From contig NZ_JAERQE010000012.1 in the NCBI RefSeq assembly GCF_016734765.1, forward strand, positions 80,471-144,470: DNA of 64,000 nucleotides. Direction: 5' to 3'. Origin of the DNA: Microvirga soli (GTDB taxonomy: Bacteria > Pseudomonadota > Alphaproteobacteria > Rhizobiales > Beijerinckiaceae). The position numbers and the translations under genes are program-made. This document shows, one piece after another, positions 1 to 14,891 of this stretch (position 1 is its first letter; each line of letters opens with the position of its first letter). Below the pieces are notes generated by a model that made no database searches, was not told the origin of the DNA, and was given only the letters and a program-made list of their open reading frames with translations.

Positions 1-1839
<1,839 letters not shown>

Positions 1840-1863
1840 ACCGCGAAGACCTTATAAGAATGG

Positions 1864-1889
1864 AAAAGGCCGCCCCTGGGCGGCCTTTT
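1864..1889 (+). terminator. Bidirectional rho-independent terminator after rpoC
   Basis: A perfect 11-bp inverted repeat (AAAAGGCCGCC, loop CCTG, GGCGGCCTTTT) is flanked by A-run and T-run. It can therefore terminate rpoC on the plus strand and the convergent pseudogene (stop at 1899) on the minus strand. Confidence 0.85.
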
Positions 1890-1898
1890 CGTGGGCTT

Positions 1899-3560
1899 TT
1901 ACTGGGAGGCGCTTGTCCCGAGAGCAATTGTGAGCAGCCCGAGCTTCGCCAGCCACACGAGGGCTCTGACGGTCAGGGCAGGCGAGGCATTTTGGTGCCC
2001 GGCAATGATGTTCCGGACGGTCGTGCATTGGCCACCCGCCAGCTTCCACACGGTGAGAAGGAAGGCAGAGGAGATATCCGGCGACGCATTCACCAAGGCC
2101 ACCCTCAGGCCTAGCCGCTCCAGCACCTCAGCCTCGCTGATCCCGGCTGCCTGAGAGACCACGTAGTGGCTGGAGAAGGGAAGCGACGGGAAGCTGGCGA
2201 AGAGATCGAACGGATCGGGTCGAGCCGGCCAGAAGCCGCGCATGGCTTCAGGGGAGGGCGCTGACTGTCCGGCATCTCTCATGGCGGCCAGTTCCTGCCA
2301 CAACTCCTCATAGGCCTTGACGATAACCTGCCAGTCGAAGCGCTCCCTTGCACGGACCGCGCCGCTAGCGCCCATACGGCGGCGCAGGTCCGGATCGGCC
2401 GCGAGGCGCTCGAAGGCTGCTGCCGTTGCATCGACGTCCACCGCGACGGCGGTTGATGCCTGACCGATATAGGAATCGTATGTGTCGACCTCGAGCGCGT
2501 GGCGTGTGGCGAGGTGGTGCCCCGCGCCTGGCGGGGCAGCCATGGTCGGGACGGCAAACCCGTCGATGCCGTTCCTCACCGTATCCTTGTATCCATCCAA
2601 TCGGTCACCACCACCGGCAGCTCGGCCGCCATGGCTTCGATGGGGGTAAGGCCAAATGTCTCCTGAATGTTGTCGGACAGGGAGCAGAACACATCCGCCG
2701 CCGCCCAGGCGGTATCTCTGACGTCACTGATGCGACCGTCGAGGACGATGGAGCGCACGGACGGGCAGAGCTTGGCTCTTGCCTCAGACAAAGCCTGGGC
2801 GATATGATCGTTGGCCGTCCAGCCGCACTCGATCAGCACGACGCGATGGCGGCGGGCCAAGCGCTCCAAGGCCAGGTACATGGGGGTCGGGTTCGCCTTG
2901 GCGTGGAAGGAAAGGCGCCCGAGGAACAGGACCACGAAGTCAGCCGAGCTGATACCGAGAGATGAGCGTGCCTCGTTCCTGCGTTCCATCCGTCCAGCTT
3001 GAACCTCGCATTCCACGCCAAGGGGAATCACCGGTAGTTGCGGCCTGACGAAGCGGGTGGCACCCAGGCGCCGGGATAGATGTTCCTCCTGGCGCGCGAA
3101 AAGCGTCTCGATAACGGCTCGGGATACTGCCGACGTGCAGATGATCGCGTCCCAGGGCTGCACCGCAGCCGTCAGGAGACTGGTGAGTCCATCTATCGCG
3201 GGCGGACGACAGGGTGTGGTTCACCCCGCACAGGCTCCAAGACCTCGGCCCATGAAGCTCCCGCTGCCACGTTTGCGCTGTGTTAATCGGGCTGGGGGTA
3301 AAAAGGCAGCCAACCTCCCTGAGGGCACCAGCCTTGCCAGTTGTGATGTAGCGTGGCGAGCGATCTGGGCAGAAGCCTTTGACAAAGCTGCAGAATTGGT
3401 TCCCCGCCTTCGCATTCCCCACATAACCGATGGGCGCATTCTCGGAGGAATGACGGGCGAAAGCCGAAAGGAAGCTATGGCCGGCGAAGTGTCGGCCCAT
3501 CGGTTTCCCATGGGTAACGTCATAAGCCTCCGCCTCGAAGTGAATCGCCGCCGTCACCAT
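1899..3560 (-). pseudogene. Glycosyltransferase family 4-like gene, disrupted by two frameshifts
   Basis: Three consecutive minus-strand reading frames together give one glycosyltransferase. The N-terminal part begins at ATG 3560 behind a GGAGGG ribosome site (MVTAAIHFEAEAY...) and runs to about 3205. The middle part continues from about 3205 to 2593 (...GLTSLLTAAVQPWDAIIC..., ending VVVTDW). The C-terminal part resumes with DGYKDTVRNGIDGF and ends at 1899. The middle part holds the E-x7-E motif typical of GT4 retaining transferases (QETFGLTPIEAM). Near 2593 the second break fits loss of one G from a TTGGG run. Near 3205 the frame moves by +1 (or -2). It sits convergent to rpoC, between rpoC and rpsL, where no gene is usual. 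Whether the breaks are real mutations or sequencing errors cannot be told from here. Sugar donor and acceptor are unknown. Confidence 0.8.
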
Positions 3561-3686
3561 CTGCCCTCCATCTTCCGGTGCTACTTCATAACCTTGTGTC
3601 AAACGGTGCGAAACCCATGTAGAAGAGACAGGGCCGGCTACATCCCGTCTTCAGGGACAGCCTTTCTGGATCGTTACCGAAAAGTG

Positions 3687-3715
3687 TTGACTTTGCACGA
3701 CTCGGGCGCTAGAGA
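3687..3715 (+). promoter_or_regulatory. Candidate sigma-70-type promoter for rpsL operon
   Basis: TTGACT (3687-3692), a 17-base spacer, then TAGAGA (3710-3715). The -35 is close to consensus and the -10 is weak, as is common in alphaproteobacteria. A second TTGACT at 3803-3808 lacks a well-placed -10. The choice is tentative. Confidence 0.35.
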
Positions 3716-3868
3716 GACCGGACTTTCCGGCTGGCCGTAGGTTTTCGCCAGTCGAGGCGCCTAGCTTCGACGGATGCCACCTAAACGCTGCCGAACTCAA
3801 CCTTGACTGACACTCGTCAGATTTAGGGCACGACCGCGGTCTAAAAATCGTGGTCCTCTGCAATCGCA

Positions 3869-3902
3869 CCACGCCATGGGCTTACCCAAGTCAATGGCGT
3901 GG
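3869..3902 (+). promoter_or_regulatory. Hairpin in the rpsL leader
   Basis: A perfect 9-bp inverted repeat, CCACGCCAT and ATGGCGTGG, with a 16-base loop lies about 110 bases before the rpsL start. It is followed by CTTCGTTTTG, which is not a clear T-run. It could be a leader structure for S7/S12-type autoregulation or an attenuator. No function is shown. Confidence 0.4.
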
Positions 3903-4011
3903 CTTCGTTTTGTGCAACCTGAAAAGGTCCGCAGAAAGCGAAGAGCGGCGTTCAACCGTTGAAGACACATTCATGGCCACCTGCTGGGTGGCCGGTCAAA
4001 GAGGGCACAGG

Positions 4012-4383
4012 ATGCCAACGATCTCTCAGCTGATCCGCAAGCCGCGGACTGCGCAAAAGAGCCGGAATAAGGTTCCCGCGCTTGAGGCCTGCCCGCAGAA
4101 GCGTGGCGTGTGCACGCGCGTTTATACGACGACCCCGAAGAAGCCGAACTCGGCTCTGCGTAAGGTCGCTAAGGTTCGTCTGACGAACGGGTTCGAAGTC
4201 ATCGGGTACATACCGGGTGAGGGTCACAACCTTCAGGAGCACTCCGTGGTCATGATCCGCGGCGGCCGTGTGAAGGACCTTCCGGGTGTCCGCTATCACA
4301 TCCTCCGCGGTGTCCTCGACACCCAGGGCGTGAAAAATCGTAAGCAGCGTCGTTCGAAGTACGGCGCGAAGCGGCCGAAGTAA
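4012..4383 (+). CDS. rpsL: 30S ribosomal protein S12
   Basis: This 123-residue protein has the full S12 signature ([12 protein letters not shown] at the start, [18 protein letters not shown] in the decoding-site loop, [15 protein letters not shown]). S12 lies at the decoding centre of the small subunit and affects accuracy. Both lysines whose substitution gives streptomycin resistance in other bacteria are present in the wild-type context (TPKKPNS and VKDLP). ATG 4012 is chosen because it begins the family N-terminus behind an AGAGGG/ACAGG stretch; an earlier in-frame start would add about 54 unrelated residues. It is the first gene of rpsL-rpsG-fusA-tuf. Confidence 0.98.
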   Translation: MPTISQLIRKPRTAQKSRNKVPALEACPQKRGVCTRVYTTTPKKPNSALRKVAKVRLTNGFEVIGYIPGEGHNLQEHSVVMIRGGRVKDLPGVRYHILRGVLDTQGVKNRKQRRSKYGAKRPK

Positions 4384-4416
4384 GCCGTCAACTGTATTTG
4401 AGGTCGGAGCTAGCTC

Positions 4417-4887
4417 ATGTCCCGCCGCCATAGCGCCGAAAAGCGTGAGATCATCCCGGACGCCAAGTTCGGCGATATCGTCGTCACGAAGTTCATGAAT
4501 TCCATCATGTACGACGGCAAGAAGTCCGCTGCAGAGAGCATCGTTTACGGTGCGTTCGACAGCATCGAAAGCCGTGCCAAGGCGAACCCGCTTGAGGTCT
4601 TCAAGCAGGCCCTCGACAACGTCGCTCCGGCAATCGAGGTTCGTTCCCGCCGCGTCGGCGGTGCGACCTACCAGGTCCCGGTCGAGGTTCGCACCGAGCG
4701 CCGTCAGGCTCTGGCGATCCGCTGGATCATTCAGGCCGCTCGCGGCCGTAACGACAAGACCATGATCGAGCGTCTCTCTGCTGAGCTGCTCGATGCCTCG
4801 AACAACCGCGGCAATGCCGTGAAAAAGCGCGAAGACACCCACCGTATGGCGGAAGCCAACCGTGCGTTCTCGCATTACCGCTGGTAA
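4417..4887 (+). CDS. rpsG: 30S ribosomal protein S7
   Basis: A 156-residue S7 protein that begins [15 protein letters not shown] and carries the rRNA-binding segments [15 protein letters not shown] and [15 protein letters not shown]; it ends AFSHYRW. S7 nucleates assembly of the 3' domain of 16S rRNA in the 30S head. The length is the usual one for bacteria. It starts 33 bases after rpsL and 19 bases before fusA, so all three are almost certainly co-transcribed. In other bacteria S7 represses its own operon; the rpsL-rpsG gap here is too short to judge whether that holds. Confidence 0.98.
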   Translation: MSRRHSAEKREIIPDAKFGDIVVTKFMNSIMYDGKKSAAESIVYGAFDSIESRAKANPLEVFKQALDNVAPAIEVRSRRVGGATYQVPVEVRTERRQALAIRWIIQAARGRNDKTMIERLSAELLDASNNRGNAVKKREDTHRMAEANRAFSHYRW

Positions 4888-4906
4888 AGGTCTGAGGAGC
4901 TGAGCG

Positions 4907-6982
<2,076 letters not shown>

Positions 6983-7026
6983 ACCCATTAAGCGAAATTT
7001 GAACGATCAAAGGAACGGGTGCCACG

Positions 7027-8217
<1,191 letters not shown>

Positions 8218-8238
8218 TAGATAGAGGATCAAAGGACA

Positions 8239-8262
8239 GCGGCCGGGTTACGGCTCGGTCGC
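8239..8262 (+). promoter_or_regulatory. Hairpin between tuf and rpsJ
   Basis: GCGGCCGGG and CTCGGTCGC can pair over 9 positions with two G-U pairs around a 6-base loop, followed by TTCCCTTGTTG. It may be a weak tuf terminator or an S10-operon leader element. It is the only structure seen in the 68-base gap. Confidence 0.4.
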
Positions 8263-8285
8263 TTCCCTTGTTGAATGGATAAGCC

Positions 8286-8594
<309 letters not shown>

Positions 8595-8640
8595 GCCGTT
8601 AGGCTGGAGCTTTCGGTAGACACGCCGAGAGGATACGCAC

Positions 8641-9369
8641 ATGCGCTCAGGCGTCATTGCACAGAAACTAGGGATGACCCGCATCTTCACGGATGCCGGC
8701 GAACACATCCCCGTCACGGTTCTGAAGGTCGACAGCTGTCAGGTCGTCGCCCACAGGACCAAGGAAAAGAACGGCTATACCGCGCTGCAGGTCGGCGTCG
8801 GCAAGGCCAAGGTCAAGAACGTTTCGAAGGCCGAGCGCGGCAACTTTGCCGTCGCCAAGGTCGAGCCGAAGCGCAAGCTCGCGGAATTCCGCGTCTCCGA
8901 GGATGCTGTCATTCCGGTCGGCGCAGAGATCACCGCTGATCACTTCATTGCCGGTCAGTTCGTGGACGTCACGGGGATCACCACCGGTAAGGGCTTCGCC
9001 GGCGGCATGAAGCGCTGGAACTTCGGCGGACTGCGCGCCACGCACGGCGTGTCGGTCTCCCACCGCTCGATCGGTTCGACCGGTGGCCGCCAGGATCCAG
9101 GCAAGACGTTCAAGAACAAGAAGATGCCGGGTCACCTGGGTGTCGAGCGCGTCACGACGCAGAACCTGCGCGTGGTGTCGACCGACGTCGAGCGCGGTCT
9201 GATCCTCGTCGAAGGCGCCGTTCCCGGCGTTGCCGGCGGTTGGATCTTCGTCCGCGACGCGGTGAAGCGCAAGCTGCCTGCCGAAGTGCCGATGCCCGGC
9301 TCCTTCCGCACGGCCAACGACGCTGCGCCGGCCCCCCAGGCTGAGCAGGCCCAAGAGGAGAATGCGTGA
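8641..9369 (+). CDS. rplC: 50S ribosomal protein L3
   Basis: A 242-residue L3 with N-terminal [20 protein letters not shown] and the central loop [20 protein letters not shown] that reaches towards the peptidyl-transferase centre; the glutamine of GGRQDP, methylated by PrmB in other bacteria, is present. The C-terminus has an Ala/Glu/Gln-rich tail (about 25 residues) longer than in E. coli, as is common in this order. The start follows GAGAGG. The stop codon overlaps the rplD start (TGATG), suggesting translational coupling. Confidence 0.98.
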   Translation: MRSGVIAQKLGMTRIFTDAGEHIPVTVLKVDSCQVVAHRTKEKNGYTALQVGVGKAKVKNVSKAERGNFAVAKVEPKRKLAEFRVSEDAVIPVGAEITADHFIAGQFVDVTGITTGKGFAGGMKRWNFGGLRATHGVSVSHRSIGSTGGRQDPGKTFKNKKMPGHLGVERVTTQNLRVVSTDVERGLILVEGAVPGVAGGWIFVRDAVKRKLPAEVPMPGSFRTANDAAPAPQAEQAQEENA

Positions 9370-9989
9370 TGAAACTTGATGTCACCACGCTTGAGGGCAA
9401 CACCGCTGGTTCGGTCGATCTGAACGAGGCCATCTTCGGTCTCGAGCCGCGCGCCGATCTTCTTGCCCGCTGCGTCCGCTGGCAACTCGCAAAGCGCCAG
9501 GCCGGTACGCACGCTGTGAAGAACCGGTCGCTCATCGATCGGACCACGAAGAAGGTCTACAAGCAGAAGGGCACCGGTGGCGCCCGCCACGGCGCCGCGA
9601 GCGCTCCCCAGTTCCGGGGCGGCGGTCGTGCCTTCGGCCCGCAGGTCCGCAGCCATGCTCACGACCTGCCCAAGAAGGTTCGCGCTCTCGCTCTGAGGCA
9701 CGCGCTCTCGTCCAAGGCCAAGGACGCTTCTCTCGTCGTGATCGACGACGTGACGCTGTCCGAGCCGAAGACGAAGGCTCTCGTCGAGCGCTTCGGCAAG
9801 CTCGGCCTCGGCAACGCCCTGATCATCGGCGGCGCTGAGATCGAGACGAACTTCCAGCGGGCTGCTCGCAACATCCCGAACATCGACGTCCTGCCGGTGC
9901 AGGGCATCAACGTCTATGACATCCTGCGTCGCGAGAAGCTCGTTCTCACGAAGGCGGCTGTCGATGCGCTGGAGGCGCGCTTCAAATGA
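9369..9989 (+). CDS. rplD: 50S ribosomal protein L4
   Basis: A 206-residue L4 beginning [18 protein letters not shown]. It has the long extended loop that lines the exit tunnel ([20 protein letters not shown]). In E. coli L4 also represses the S10 operon; whether that holds here is not shown. ATG 9369 overlaps the rplC stop by one base; a GTG three bases earlier is in frame but less likely. Its 3' end overlaps rplW by four bases (ATGA). Confidence 0.97.
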   Translation: MKLDVTTLEGNTAGSVDLNEAIFGLEPRADLLARCVRWQLAKRQAGTHAVKNRSLIDRTTKKVYKQKGTGGARHGAASAPQFRGGGRAFGPQVRSHAHDLPKKVRALALRHALSSKAKDASLVVIDDVTLSEPKTKALVERFGKLGLGNALIIGGAEIETNFQRAARNIPNIDVLPVQGINVYDILRREKLVLTKAAVDALEARFK

Positions 9990-10282
9990 GCCTGGACCCG
10001 CGCCATTACGATGTAATCGTGAGCCCGGTCATTACCGAGAAGGCCACGGCCCTGTCCGAACAGAACAAGGTCGTCTTCAAGGTTCGACTGGATGCGACGA
10101 AGCCGCAGATCAAGGAAGCGGTTGAGAAGCTGTTCGATGTCAAGGTGAAGAGCGTTAATACGGTCCTCACCAAGGGCAAAGTGAAGATGTTCCGCGGCAC
10201 CCGCGGCCAGCGGTCGGACGTGAAGAAGGCGGTTGTAACCCTCGCTGAGGGCCAGACCATCGACGTCACGACGGGCCTCTGA
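9986..10282 (+). CDS. rplW: 50S ribosomal protein L23
   Basis: A 98-residue L23 that opens [20 protein letters not shown] and contains [21 protein letters not shown]23 sits at the tunnel exit and is the docking site for trigger factor and the signal recognition particle. The gene overlaps rplD by four bases and precedes rplB by 20 bases, so its translation is probably coupled to that of L4. Confidence 0.97.
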   Translation: MSLDPRHYDVIVSPVITEKATALSEQNKVVFKVRLDATKPQIKEAVEKLFDVKVKSVNTVLTKGKVKMFRGTRGQRSDVKKAVVTLAEGQTIDVTTGL

Positions 10283-10302
10283 TCGGTTGAGAGAGTGATC
10301 CG

Positions 10303-11139
10303 ATGGCTTTGAAAACATTCAAACCAATCACCCCCGGCCTGCGCCAGCTGGTGATCGTGGACCGCAGCGAGCTCTACAAGGGCAAGCCGGTCAAGAAGCT
10401 GACGGAGGGCAAGAGCTCCTCCGGCGGCCGTAACAACATGGGTCGCGTGACCGTCCGCTTCCGTGGCGGTGGTCACAAGCGCACCCTGCGCCTGGTCGAC
10501 TTCAAGCGTCGTGCCCGTCTGGGCGATGTGGCGACCGTGGAGCGGATCGAGTACGATCCGAACCGCACAGCCTTCATCGCGCTCATTGGCTACGCTGACG
10601 GCGAGCAAGCCTACATCCTGGCCCCGCAGCGTCTGGCTGTCGGCGATCAGGTGTCGGCTGGCGAGCAGGTCGACATCAAGCCGGGCAACGCGATGCCGAT
10701 CGGCAACATGCCGGTGGGAACGATCATCCACAATGTGGAGCTGAAGGTCGGCAAGGGTGGCGCACTCGCCCGCTCCGCCGGCACCTACGCCCAAATCGTG
10801 GGTCGTGACCAGGGCTACGTAACGGTCCGCCTGAACTCCGGTGAGCAGCGTCTGGTCCATGGCCAGTGCTTCGCCAGCGTCGGTGCGGTGTCGAACCCGG
10901 ACCACATGAACACCTCGATCGGTAAGGCTGGTCGTAACCGCTGGCTTGGCAAGCGTCCGCACAACCGCGGCGTTTCCATGAACCCGATCGACCACCCGCA
11001 CGGTGGTGGTGAGGGCCGTACCTCCGGTGGTCGCCATCCGGTGTCCCCATGGGGCGTTCCGACCAAGGGCAAGAAAACCCGTTCGAACAAGCGGACCGAC
11101 AAGTTTATCGTGTCGAGCCGTCACGCTCGGAAGAAGTAA
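10303..11139 (+). CDS. rplB: 50S ribosomal protein L2
   Basis: A 278-residue L2, one of the most conserved large-subunit proteins and needed for peptidyl-transferase activity and subunit association. Landmarks are [20 protein letters not shown], the SH3-like barrel, and the C-terminal loop [16 protein letters not shown] with the critical histidine. It lies 20 bases after rplW and 15 bases before rpsS. Confidence 0.98.
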   Translation: MALKTFKPITPGLRQLVIVDRSELYKGKPVKKLTEGKSSSGGRNNMGRVTVRFRGGGHKRTLRLVDFKRRARLGDVATVERIEYDPNRTAFIALIGYADGEQAYILAPQRLAVGDQVSAGEQVDIKPGNAMPIGNMPVGTIIHNVELKVGKGGALARSAGTYAQIVGRDQGYVTVRLNSGEQRLVHGQCFASVGAVSNPDHMNTSIGKAGRNRWLGKRPHNRGVSMNPIDHPHGGGEGRTSGGRHPVSPWGVPTKGKKTRSNKRTDKFIVSSRHARKK

Positions 11140-11154
11140 GGATAGAGGCACGTC

Positions 11155-11433
11155 ATGGCACGTTCGCTTTGGAAGGGTCCGTTCGTCGACGGCTACCTCC
11201 TCAAGAAGGCCGAGGCTGCCCGTTCCTCGGGCCGCAACGAGGTTATCAAGATCTGGAGCCGCCGCTCCACGATCCTCCCGCAGTTTGTGGGCCTCACGTT
11301 CGGGGTCTACAACGGTCAGAAGCACATTCCCGTCAACGTGAGCGAGGAAATGGTGGGTCATAAGTTCGGCGAGTTCTCGCCGACCCGCACCTTCCACGGC
11401 CACGCGGCGGACAAGAAGGCGAAGAGGAAGTAA
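11155..11433 (+). CDS. rpsS: 30S ribosomal protein S19
   Basis: A 92-residue S19 ([20 protein letters not shown], then [17 protein letters not shown] and a lysine-rich C-terminus). It binds the 16S head near S13 and bridges to the 50S subunit. The ribosome site GGATAGAGG lies upstream. rplV follows after a single base, so the rplV ribosome site is inside the rpsS end. Confidence 0.98.
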   Translation: MARSLWKGPFVDGYLLKKAEAARSSGRNEVIKIWSRRSTILPQFVGLTFGVYNGQKHIPVNVSEEMVGHKFGEFSPTRTFHGHAADKKAKRK

Positions 11434-11434
11434 G

Positions 11435-11815
11435 ATGGGTAAGGCCGCGACTCCTCGCGCACTGAGCGACACAGAGGCACAAGCCGTCGCTCGCATGCTG
11501 CGCGTCAGCCCCCAGAAGCTCAACCTTGTTGCGGCCCTTATCCGCGGCAAGAAGGTTTCTGCAGCTCTCGCCGATCTCGAGTTCTCCCGCAAGCGCATCG
11601 CTCGCGACGTGAAGAAGTGCCTCGAGAGCGCCATTGCCAACGCCGAGAACAACCACAATCTCGATGTGGACGATCTCGTCGTCAGCCAGGCCTTCGTCGG
11701 CAAGGCGCTTGTCATGAAGCGCTTCCACGCCCGGGCCCGTGGCCGGGGTGCTCGTATCGAAAAGCCGTTCTCGAACCTCACGATCGTGGTTCGGGAAGTT
11801 GCCGAACAGGCATAA
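11435..11815 (+). CDS. rplV: 50S ribosomal protein L22
   Basis: A 126-residue L22 with the conserved rRNA-binding stretch [19 protein letters not shown] and the tunnel-lining hairpin ending in [18 protein letters not shown]. The tip of that hairpin, where macrolide-resistance changes occur elsewhere, looks ordinary. The start ATG is one base after the rpsS stop and uses the GAGGAAG at the rpsS end. Confidence 0.97.
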   Translation: MGKAATPRALSDTEAQAVARMLRVSPQKLNLVAALIRGKKVSAALADLEFSRKRIARDVKKCLESAIANAENNHNLDVDDLVVSQAFVGKALVMKRFHARARGRGARIEKPFSNLTIVVREVAEQA

Positions 11816-11826
11816 AGGAGAACCAG

Positions 11827-12531
11827 ATGGGTCAGAAAGTTAACCCGATCGGTCTTCGGCTCGGCATCAACCGGACCTGGGACTCGCGCTGGTTCGCCGG
11901 CAAAGGCGAGTACGCCAAGCTGATGCACGAGGATATGGCGATCCGCGAAGCGCTGATGAAGCAGCTGAAGCAGGCCGCCGTTTCGAAGATCGTCATCGAG
12001 CGTCCGCACAAGAAGTGCCGCGTCACCATTCACTCGGGTCGTCCGGGTGTGGTGATCGGCAAGAAGGGTGCCGACATCGAGAAGCTCCGCAAGCTCGTCG
12101 CTAAGATGACCGACGCGGATGTGGCGATCAACATCGTCGAAGTCCGCAAGCCGGAAGTCGACGCGACGCTGGTGGCCGATTCCATCGCCCAGCAGCTCGA
12201 GCGCCGCGTTGCGTTCCGCCGTGCCATGAAGCGTGCCGTTCAGTCGGCCATGCGTCTGGGCGCCGAGGGCATCCGTATCAACTGCTCGGGCCGTCTCGGT
12301 GGCGCTGAAATCGCCCGCCTCGAATGGTACCGCGAGGGTCGCGTTCCGCTGCACACGCTGCGTGCGGATGTGGACTACGGTACGTCCACGGCTTTCACGA
12401 CCTATGGCACCTGCGGCATCAAGGTCTGGATCTTCAAGGGCGAAATCCTTGAGCACGATCCGATGGCCCAGGACAAGCGGATGAACGACGAAGGAGGCCG
12501 CTCCGGTGGCCGCCGCGAGCAAGCGGCGTAA
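11827..12531 (+). CDS. rpsC: 30S ribosomal protein S3
   Basis: A 234-residue S3 starting [20 protein letters not shown] behind AAGGAGAACCAG. An N-terminal KH domain carries the [12 protein letters not shown] loop; the C-terminal domain ends in an Arg/Gly-rich tail ([12 protein letters not shown]). S3 forms part of the mRNA entry channel. An earlier in-frame start inside rplV was rejected because it adds about 70 non-family residues. Spacing to rplV is 11 bases and to rplP 24 bases. Confidence 0.98.
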   Translation: MGQKVNPIGLRLGINRTWDSRWFAGKGEYAKLMHEDMAIREALMKQLKQAAVSKIVIERPHKKCRVTIHSGRPGVVIGKKGADIEKLRKLVAKMTDADVAINIVEVRKPEVDATLVADSIAQQLERRVAFRRAMKRAVQSAMRLGAEGIRINCSGRLGGAEIARLEWYREGRVPLHTLRADVDYGTSTAFTTYGTCGIKVWIFKGEILEHDPMAQDKRMNDEGGRSGGRREQAA

Positions 12532-12555
12532 CCGAGAGGTCAGGAGAGGTTTGCC

Positions 12556-12969
12556 ATGTTGCAACCGAAGAAAACCAAGTTCCGTAAGCAGTTCAAGGGC
12601 CGCATCTCCGGCACCGCGAAGGGCGGCACGGACCTCAACTTCGGCCAGTTCGGCCTGAAGGCGATGGAACCCGAGCGTGTCAACGCTCGCCAGATCGAGG
12701 CGGCTCGCCGCGCCATTACCCGCGCCATGAAGCGCGCGGGCCGGGTGTGGATCCGCATCTTCCCGGACGTGCCGGTGTCGTCGAAGCCGACGGAAGTGCG
12801 TATGGGTAAGGGTAAGGGCGCTCCCGAATTCTGGGCGGCCAAGGTTAAGCCTGGCCGTATCATGTTCGAGATCGACGGCGTGTCAGAGGATATCGCTCGT
12901 GAGGCCCTGCGCCTCGGCGCTGCGAAGCTTCCGATCAAGACGCGCTTCATCCAGCGCATTGCCGAGTAA
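12556..12969 (+). CDS. rplP: 50S ribosomal protein L16
   Basis: A 137-residue L16 with [20 protein letters not shown] at the start and the conserved [20 protein letters not shown] segment. L16 organises the A-site region of the 50S subunit. GGAGAGG lies upstream of the ATG. It is followed after 10 bases by rpmC, whose ribosome site AAGGAGGGG begins at the rplP stop. Confidence 0.97.
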   Translation: MLQPKKTKFRKQFKGRISGTAKGGTDLNFGQFGLKAMEPERVNARQIEAARRAITRAMKRAGRVWIRIFPDVPVSSKPTEVRMGKGKGAPEFWAAKVKPGRIMFEIDGVSEDIAREALRLGAAKLPIKTRFIQRIAE

Positions 12970-12979
12970 GGAGGGGATC

Positions 12980-13192
12980 ATGAAGACCAAGCAGAGATTC
13001 TCTGATCTTAAGGCAATGTCCGCCGACCAGCTGTCGGATGAGCTGCTGAACCTGAAGAAGGAGCAGTTCAACCTCCGCTTCCAGCGCGCCACGGGCCAGC
13101 TCGAGAACACCGGACGCGTCCGTGAGGTCCGTCGGGACGTCGCCCGCGTCAAGACACTGCAGCGCCAGAAGGCCGCTGCGGCCAAGGCTTAA
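12980..13192 (+). CDS. rpmC: 50S ribosomal protein L29
   Basis: A 70-residue L29: [20 protein letters not shown], then [19 protein letters not shown] and [15 protein letters not shown]. It is a two-helix protein at the tunnel exit next to L23. ATG 12980 sits at ideal distance from AAGGAGGGG. An earlier in-frame start overlapping rplP was rejected because it precedes the family N-terminus by 27 residues. Confidence 0.96.
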   Translation: MKTKQRFSDLKAMSADQLSDELLNLKKEQFNLRFQRATGQLENTGRVREVRRDVARVKTLQRQKAAAAKA

Positions 13193-13204
13193 GAGGAAAT
13201 CAAG

Positions 13205-13444
13205 ATGCCAAAGCGCGTTTTGCAGGGCGTCGTTGTCAGCGATAAGCAGGACAAGACGGTCGTTGTGAAGGTAGAGCGTCGCTTTACGCACCCGGTCATG
13301 AAGAAGACCGTGCGTAAGACGAAGAACTACCATGCTCATGACGAGAACAACACTGCCAAGGTGGGCGACACGGTCTTCATCGAAGAGACCAAGCCGCTCT
13401 CCAAGCTCAAGACCTGGGTGCTCGTCGACCAAGCGAAGGCCTAA
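13205..13444 (+). CDS. rpsQ: 30S ribosomal protein S17
   Basis: A 79-residue S17 ([20 protein letters not shown], then the [20 protein letters not shown] oligonucleotide-binding segment). It is an early-assembling 30S protein. It follows rpmC by 12 bases with AAGAGGAAA as ribosome site. It is the last gene before a 163-base gap containing a terminator-like hairpin, so it may end the S10 transcription unit or mark an attenuation point before the spc genes. Confidence 0.97.
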   Translation: MPKRVLQGVVVSDKQDKTVVVKVERRFTHPVMKKTVRKTKNYHAHDENNTAKVGDTVFIEETKPLSKLKTWVLVDQAKA

Positions 13445-13472
13445 AAAGCCTTCCCTAGGGGTTGTCAATCGA

Positions 13473-13499
13473 GGGCGGCTCGTGTATACGGCCGCCTTT
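13473..13499 (+). terminator. Terminator or attenuator between rpsQ and rplN
   Basis: GGCGGC (13474-13479) pairs with GCCGCC (13491-13496). An inner CGT-GTAT-ACG hairpin extends the stem across a bulged T, and the structure is followed by TTTC. It lies in a 163-base gap, the largest within the S10-spc block, and splits the two halves. Confidence 0.6.
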
Positions 13500-13607
13500 C
13501 TCGACATATGAAGGGCAGGGGACATTAGATCCCCGTCAGGCGTAGTCCGGGGGGCAATCCTGCCTTGGCCTGGAAACCTGTCTGAAACAAAGGAAAGGAT
13601 CAAAGCC

Positions 13608-13976
13608 ATGATCCAGATGCAGACGAATCTTGACGTCGCCGACAATTCCGGCGCCCGTCGCGTGATGTGCATCAAGGTTCTCGGCGGTTCGAAGCGTAAG
13701 TACGCTTCCGTGGGCGATATCATCGTCGTATCCGTGAAAGAAGCTATCCCGCGCGGCCGCGTGAAGAAGGGCGACGTCATGAAGGCGGTCGTCGTGCGCA
13801 CCGCCAAGGACATCCGTCGCGCTGACGGTTCGGTCATCCGTTTCGACCGTAACGCCGCCGTTCTGATCAACAATCAGAAGGAGCCGGTTGGCACCCGTAT
13901 CTTCGGCCCCGTTCCCCGTGAACTGCGTGCCAAGAACCACATGAAAATCATTTCGCTTGCGCCGGAGGTGCTCTAA
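13608..13976 (+). CDS. rplN: 50S ribosomal protein L14
   Basis: A 122-residue L14 ([20 protein letters not shown], ...[33 protein letters not shown]). L14 lies at the 30S interface and binds the anti-association factor RsfS. The ribosome site AAAGGAAAGG precedes the ATG. It is the first spc-cluster gene after the rpsQ-rplN gap and overlaps rplX by one base (TAATG). Confidence 0.98.
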   Translation: MIQMQTNLDVADNSGARRVMCIKVLGGSKRKYASVGDIIVVSVKEAIPRGRVKKGDVMKAVVVRTAKDIRRADGSVIRFDRNAAVLINNQKEPVGTRIFGPVPRELRAKNHMKIISLAPEVL

Positions 13977-14293
13977 TGGCCGCGAAGATCAAGAAGGGCG
14001 ATAAGGTCGTCGTCCTGACCGGTCGCGACAAGGGCAAGACCGGTGAAGTTGTCCAGGTGCTTCCGAAGGAAGAGCGCGCGGTTGTCCGTGGCGTGAACGT
14101 CGTGAAGCGCCATCAGCGCCAGACGGCAAACCAGGAAGCTGGCATCGTCTCGAAAGAGGCCGCCATCCATCTGTCGAACCTGGCTTACGCGGACCCGAAG
14201 GACGGCAAGCCGACCCGGGTTGGTTTCAAAGTTCTCGAAGACGGCCGCAAGGTTCGTTTCGCCAAGCGCTCGGGGGACCTGATCGATGGCTAA
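13976..14293 (+). CDS. rplX: 50S ribosomal protein L24
   Basis: A 105-residue L24 with the N-terminal KOW motif ([20 protein letters not shown]) and the following VNVVKRHQR. It initiates 50S assembly. Its ATG shares the A of the rplN stop. Its own 3' end overlaps rplE by eight bases, so L14, L24 and L5 are likely translationally coupled. Confidence 0.97.
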   Translation: MAAKIKKGDKVVVLTGRDKGKTGEVVQVLPKEERAVVRGVNVVKRHQRQTANQEAGIVSKEAAIHLSNLAYADPKDGKPTRVGFKVLEDGRKVRFAKRSGDLIDG

Positions 14294-14852
14294 GGCTCAG
14301 GTGGACGGCTACACGCCGCGAATGAAGAAGCACTACGAAGAAGTGGTGCGTCCGAAGCTGATTGAAGAATTCGGCTACAAAAACCCCATGGAAGTTCCGT
14401 CGATCGAAAAGATCGTCCTGAACATGGGCGTTGGCGAGTCGACTGCGGACTCGAAGAAGGCGTCGGTGGCCGCTGCCGATCTCGCTCTCATCGCCGGCCA
14501 GAAGCCGGTGATTACCAAGGCCCGTAAGGCTATCTCGCAGTTCAAGGTTCGCGAGCACATGCCGATCGGTGCCAAGGTCACGCTGCGCAAGGCTCGCATG
14601 TATGAGTTCCTTGACCGCTTCGTGACCATCGCGCTCCCGCGCGTCCGCGACTTCCGGGGCCTGAACCCCAAGTCGTTCGACGGCCGCGGCAACTACGCAA
14701 TGGGTATCAAGGAGCACCTGGTGTTCCCTGAGATCAATTACGACAGGGTCGAGCAGGTTTGGGGCATGGACGTCATCATCACCACGACGGCGAAGACTGA
14801 CGATGAAGCCCGCGCCCTGCTGCGTCACTTCAACTTCCCGTTCCGGCAGTGA
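14286..14852 (+). CDS. rplE: 50S ribosomal protein L5
   Basis: A 188-residue L5 with the family core [33 protein letters not shown] and [20 protein letters not shown]. It binds 5S rRNA and contacts P-site tRNA. The N-terminus ([20 protein letters not shown]) is a little longer than in E. coli, as usual in alphaproteobacteria. It starts inside the rplX end and is followed by a 39-base gap before rpsN. Confidence 0.97.
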   Translation: MAKAQVDGYTPRMKKHYEEVVRPKLIEEFGYKNPMEVPSIEKIVLNMGVGESTADSKKASVAAADLALIAGQKPVITKARKAISQFKVREHMPIGAKVTLRKARMYEFLDRFVTIALPRVRDFRGLNPKSFDGRGNYAMGIKEHLVFPEINYDRVEQVWGMDVIITTTAKTDDEARALLRHFNFPFRQ

Positions 14853-14891
14853 GGATAACTGTCCTCAAACGCGGACACTGGAGATAAAAGC

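Larger units (their letters stand above)
3561..4011 (+). other. Long intergenic leader/promoter region of the str operon
   Basis: These 451 bases separate the pseudogene start from rpsL. I see no convincing gene. Open frames here are shadows without ribosome sites. It holds a candidate promoter (3687-3715), a second TTGACT with a CTGAC-ACTC-GTCAG inverted repeat near 3803-3820, and a hairpin at 3869-3902. The str-operon promoter must lie here because everything downstream is on the plus strand and everything upstream is not. Confidence 0.6.

Noticed and set aside
3057..3740. Plus-strand open frame of 227 codons across the pseudogene N-terminus
   Set aside because: Its product has no recognisable pattern and overlaps the better supported glycosyltransferase frames.
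10006..12564. An 852-codon open frame antisense to rplW-rpsC
   Set aside because: It is the shadow of strongly biased ribosomal genes on the other strand. No family pattern or ribosome site is present. The same reasoning removes antisense frames over rpoC, rpsG, fusA and tuf.
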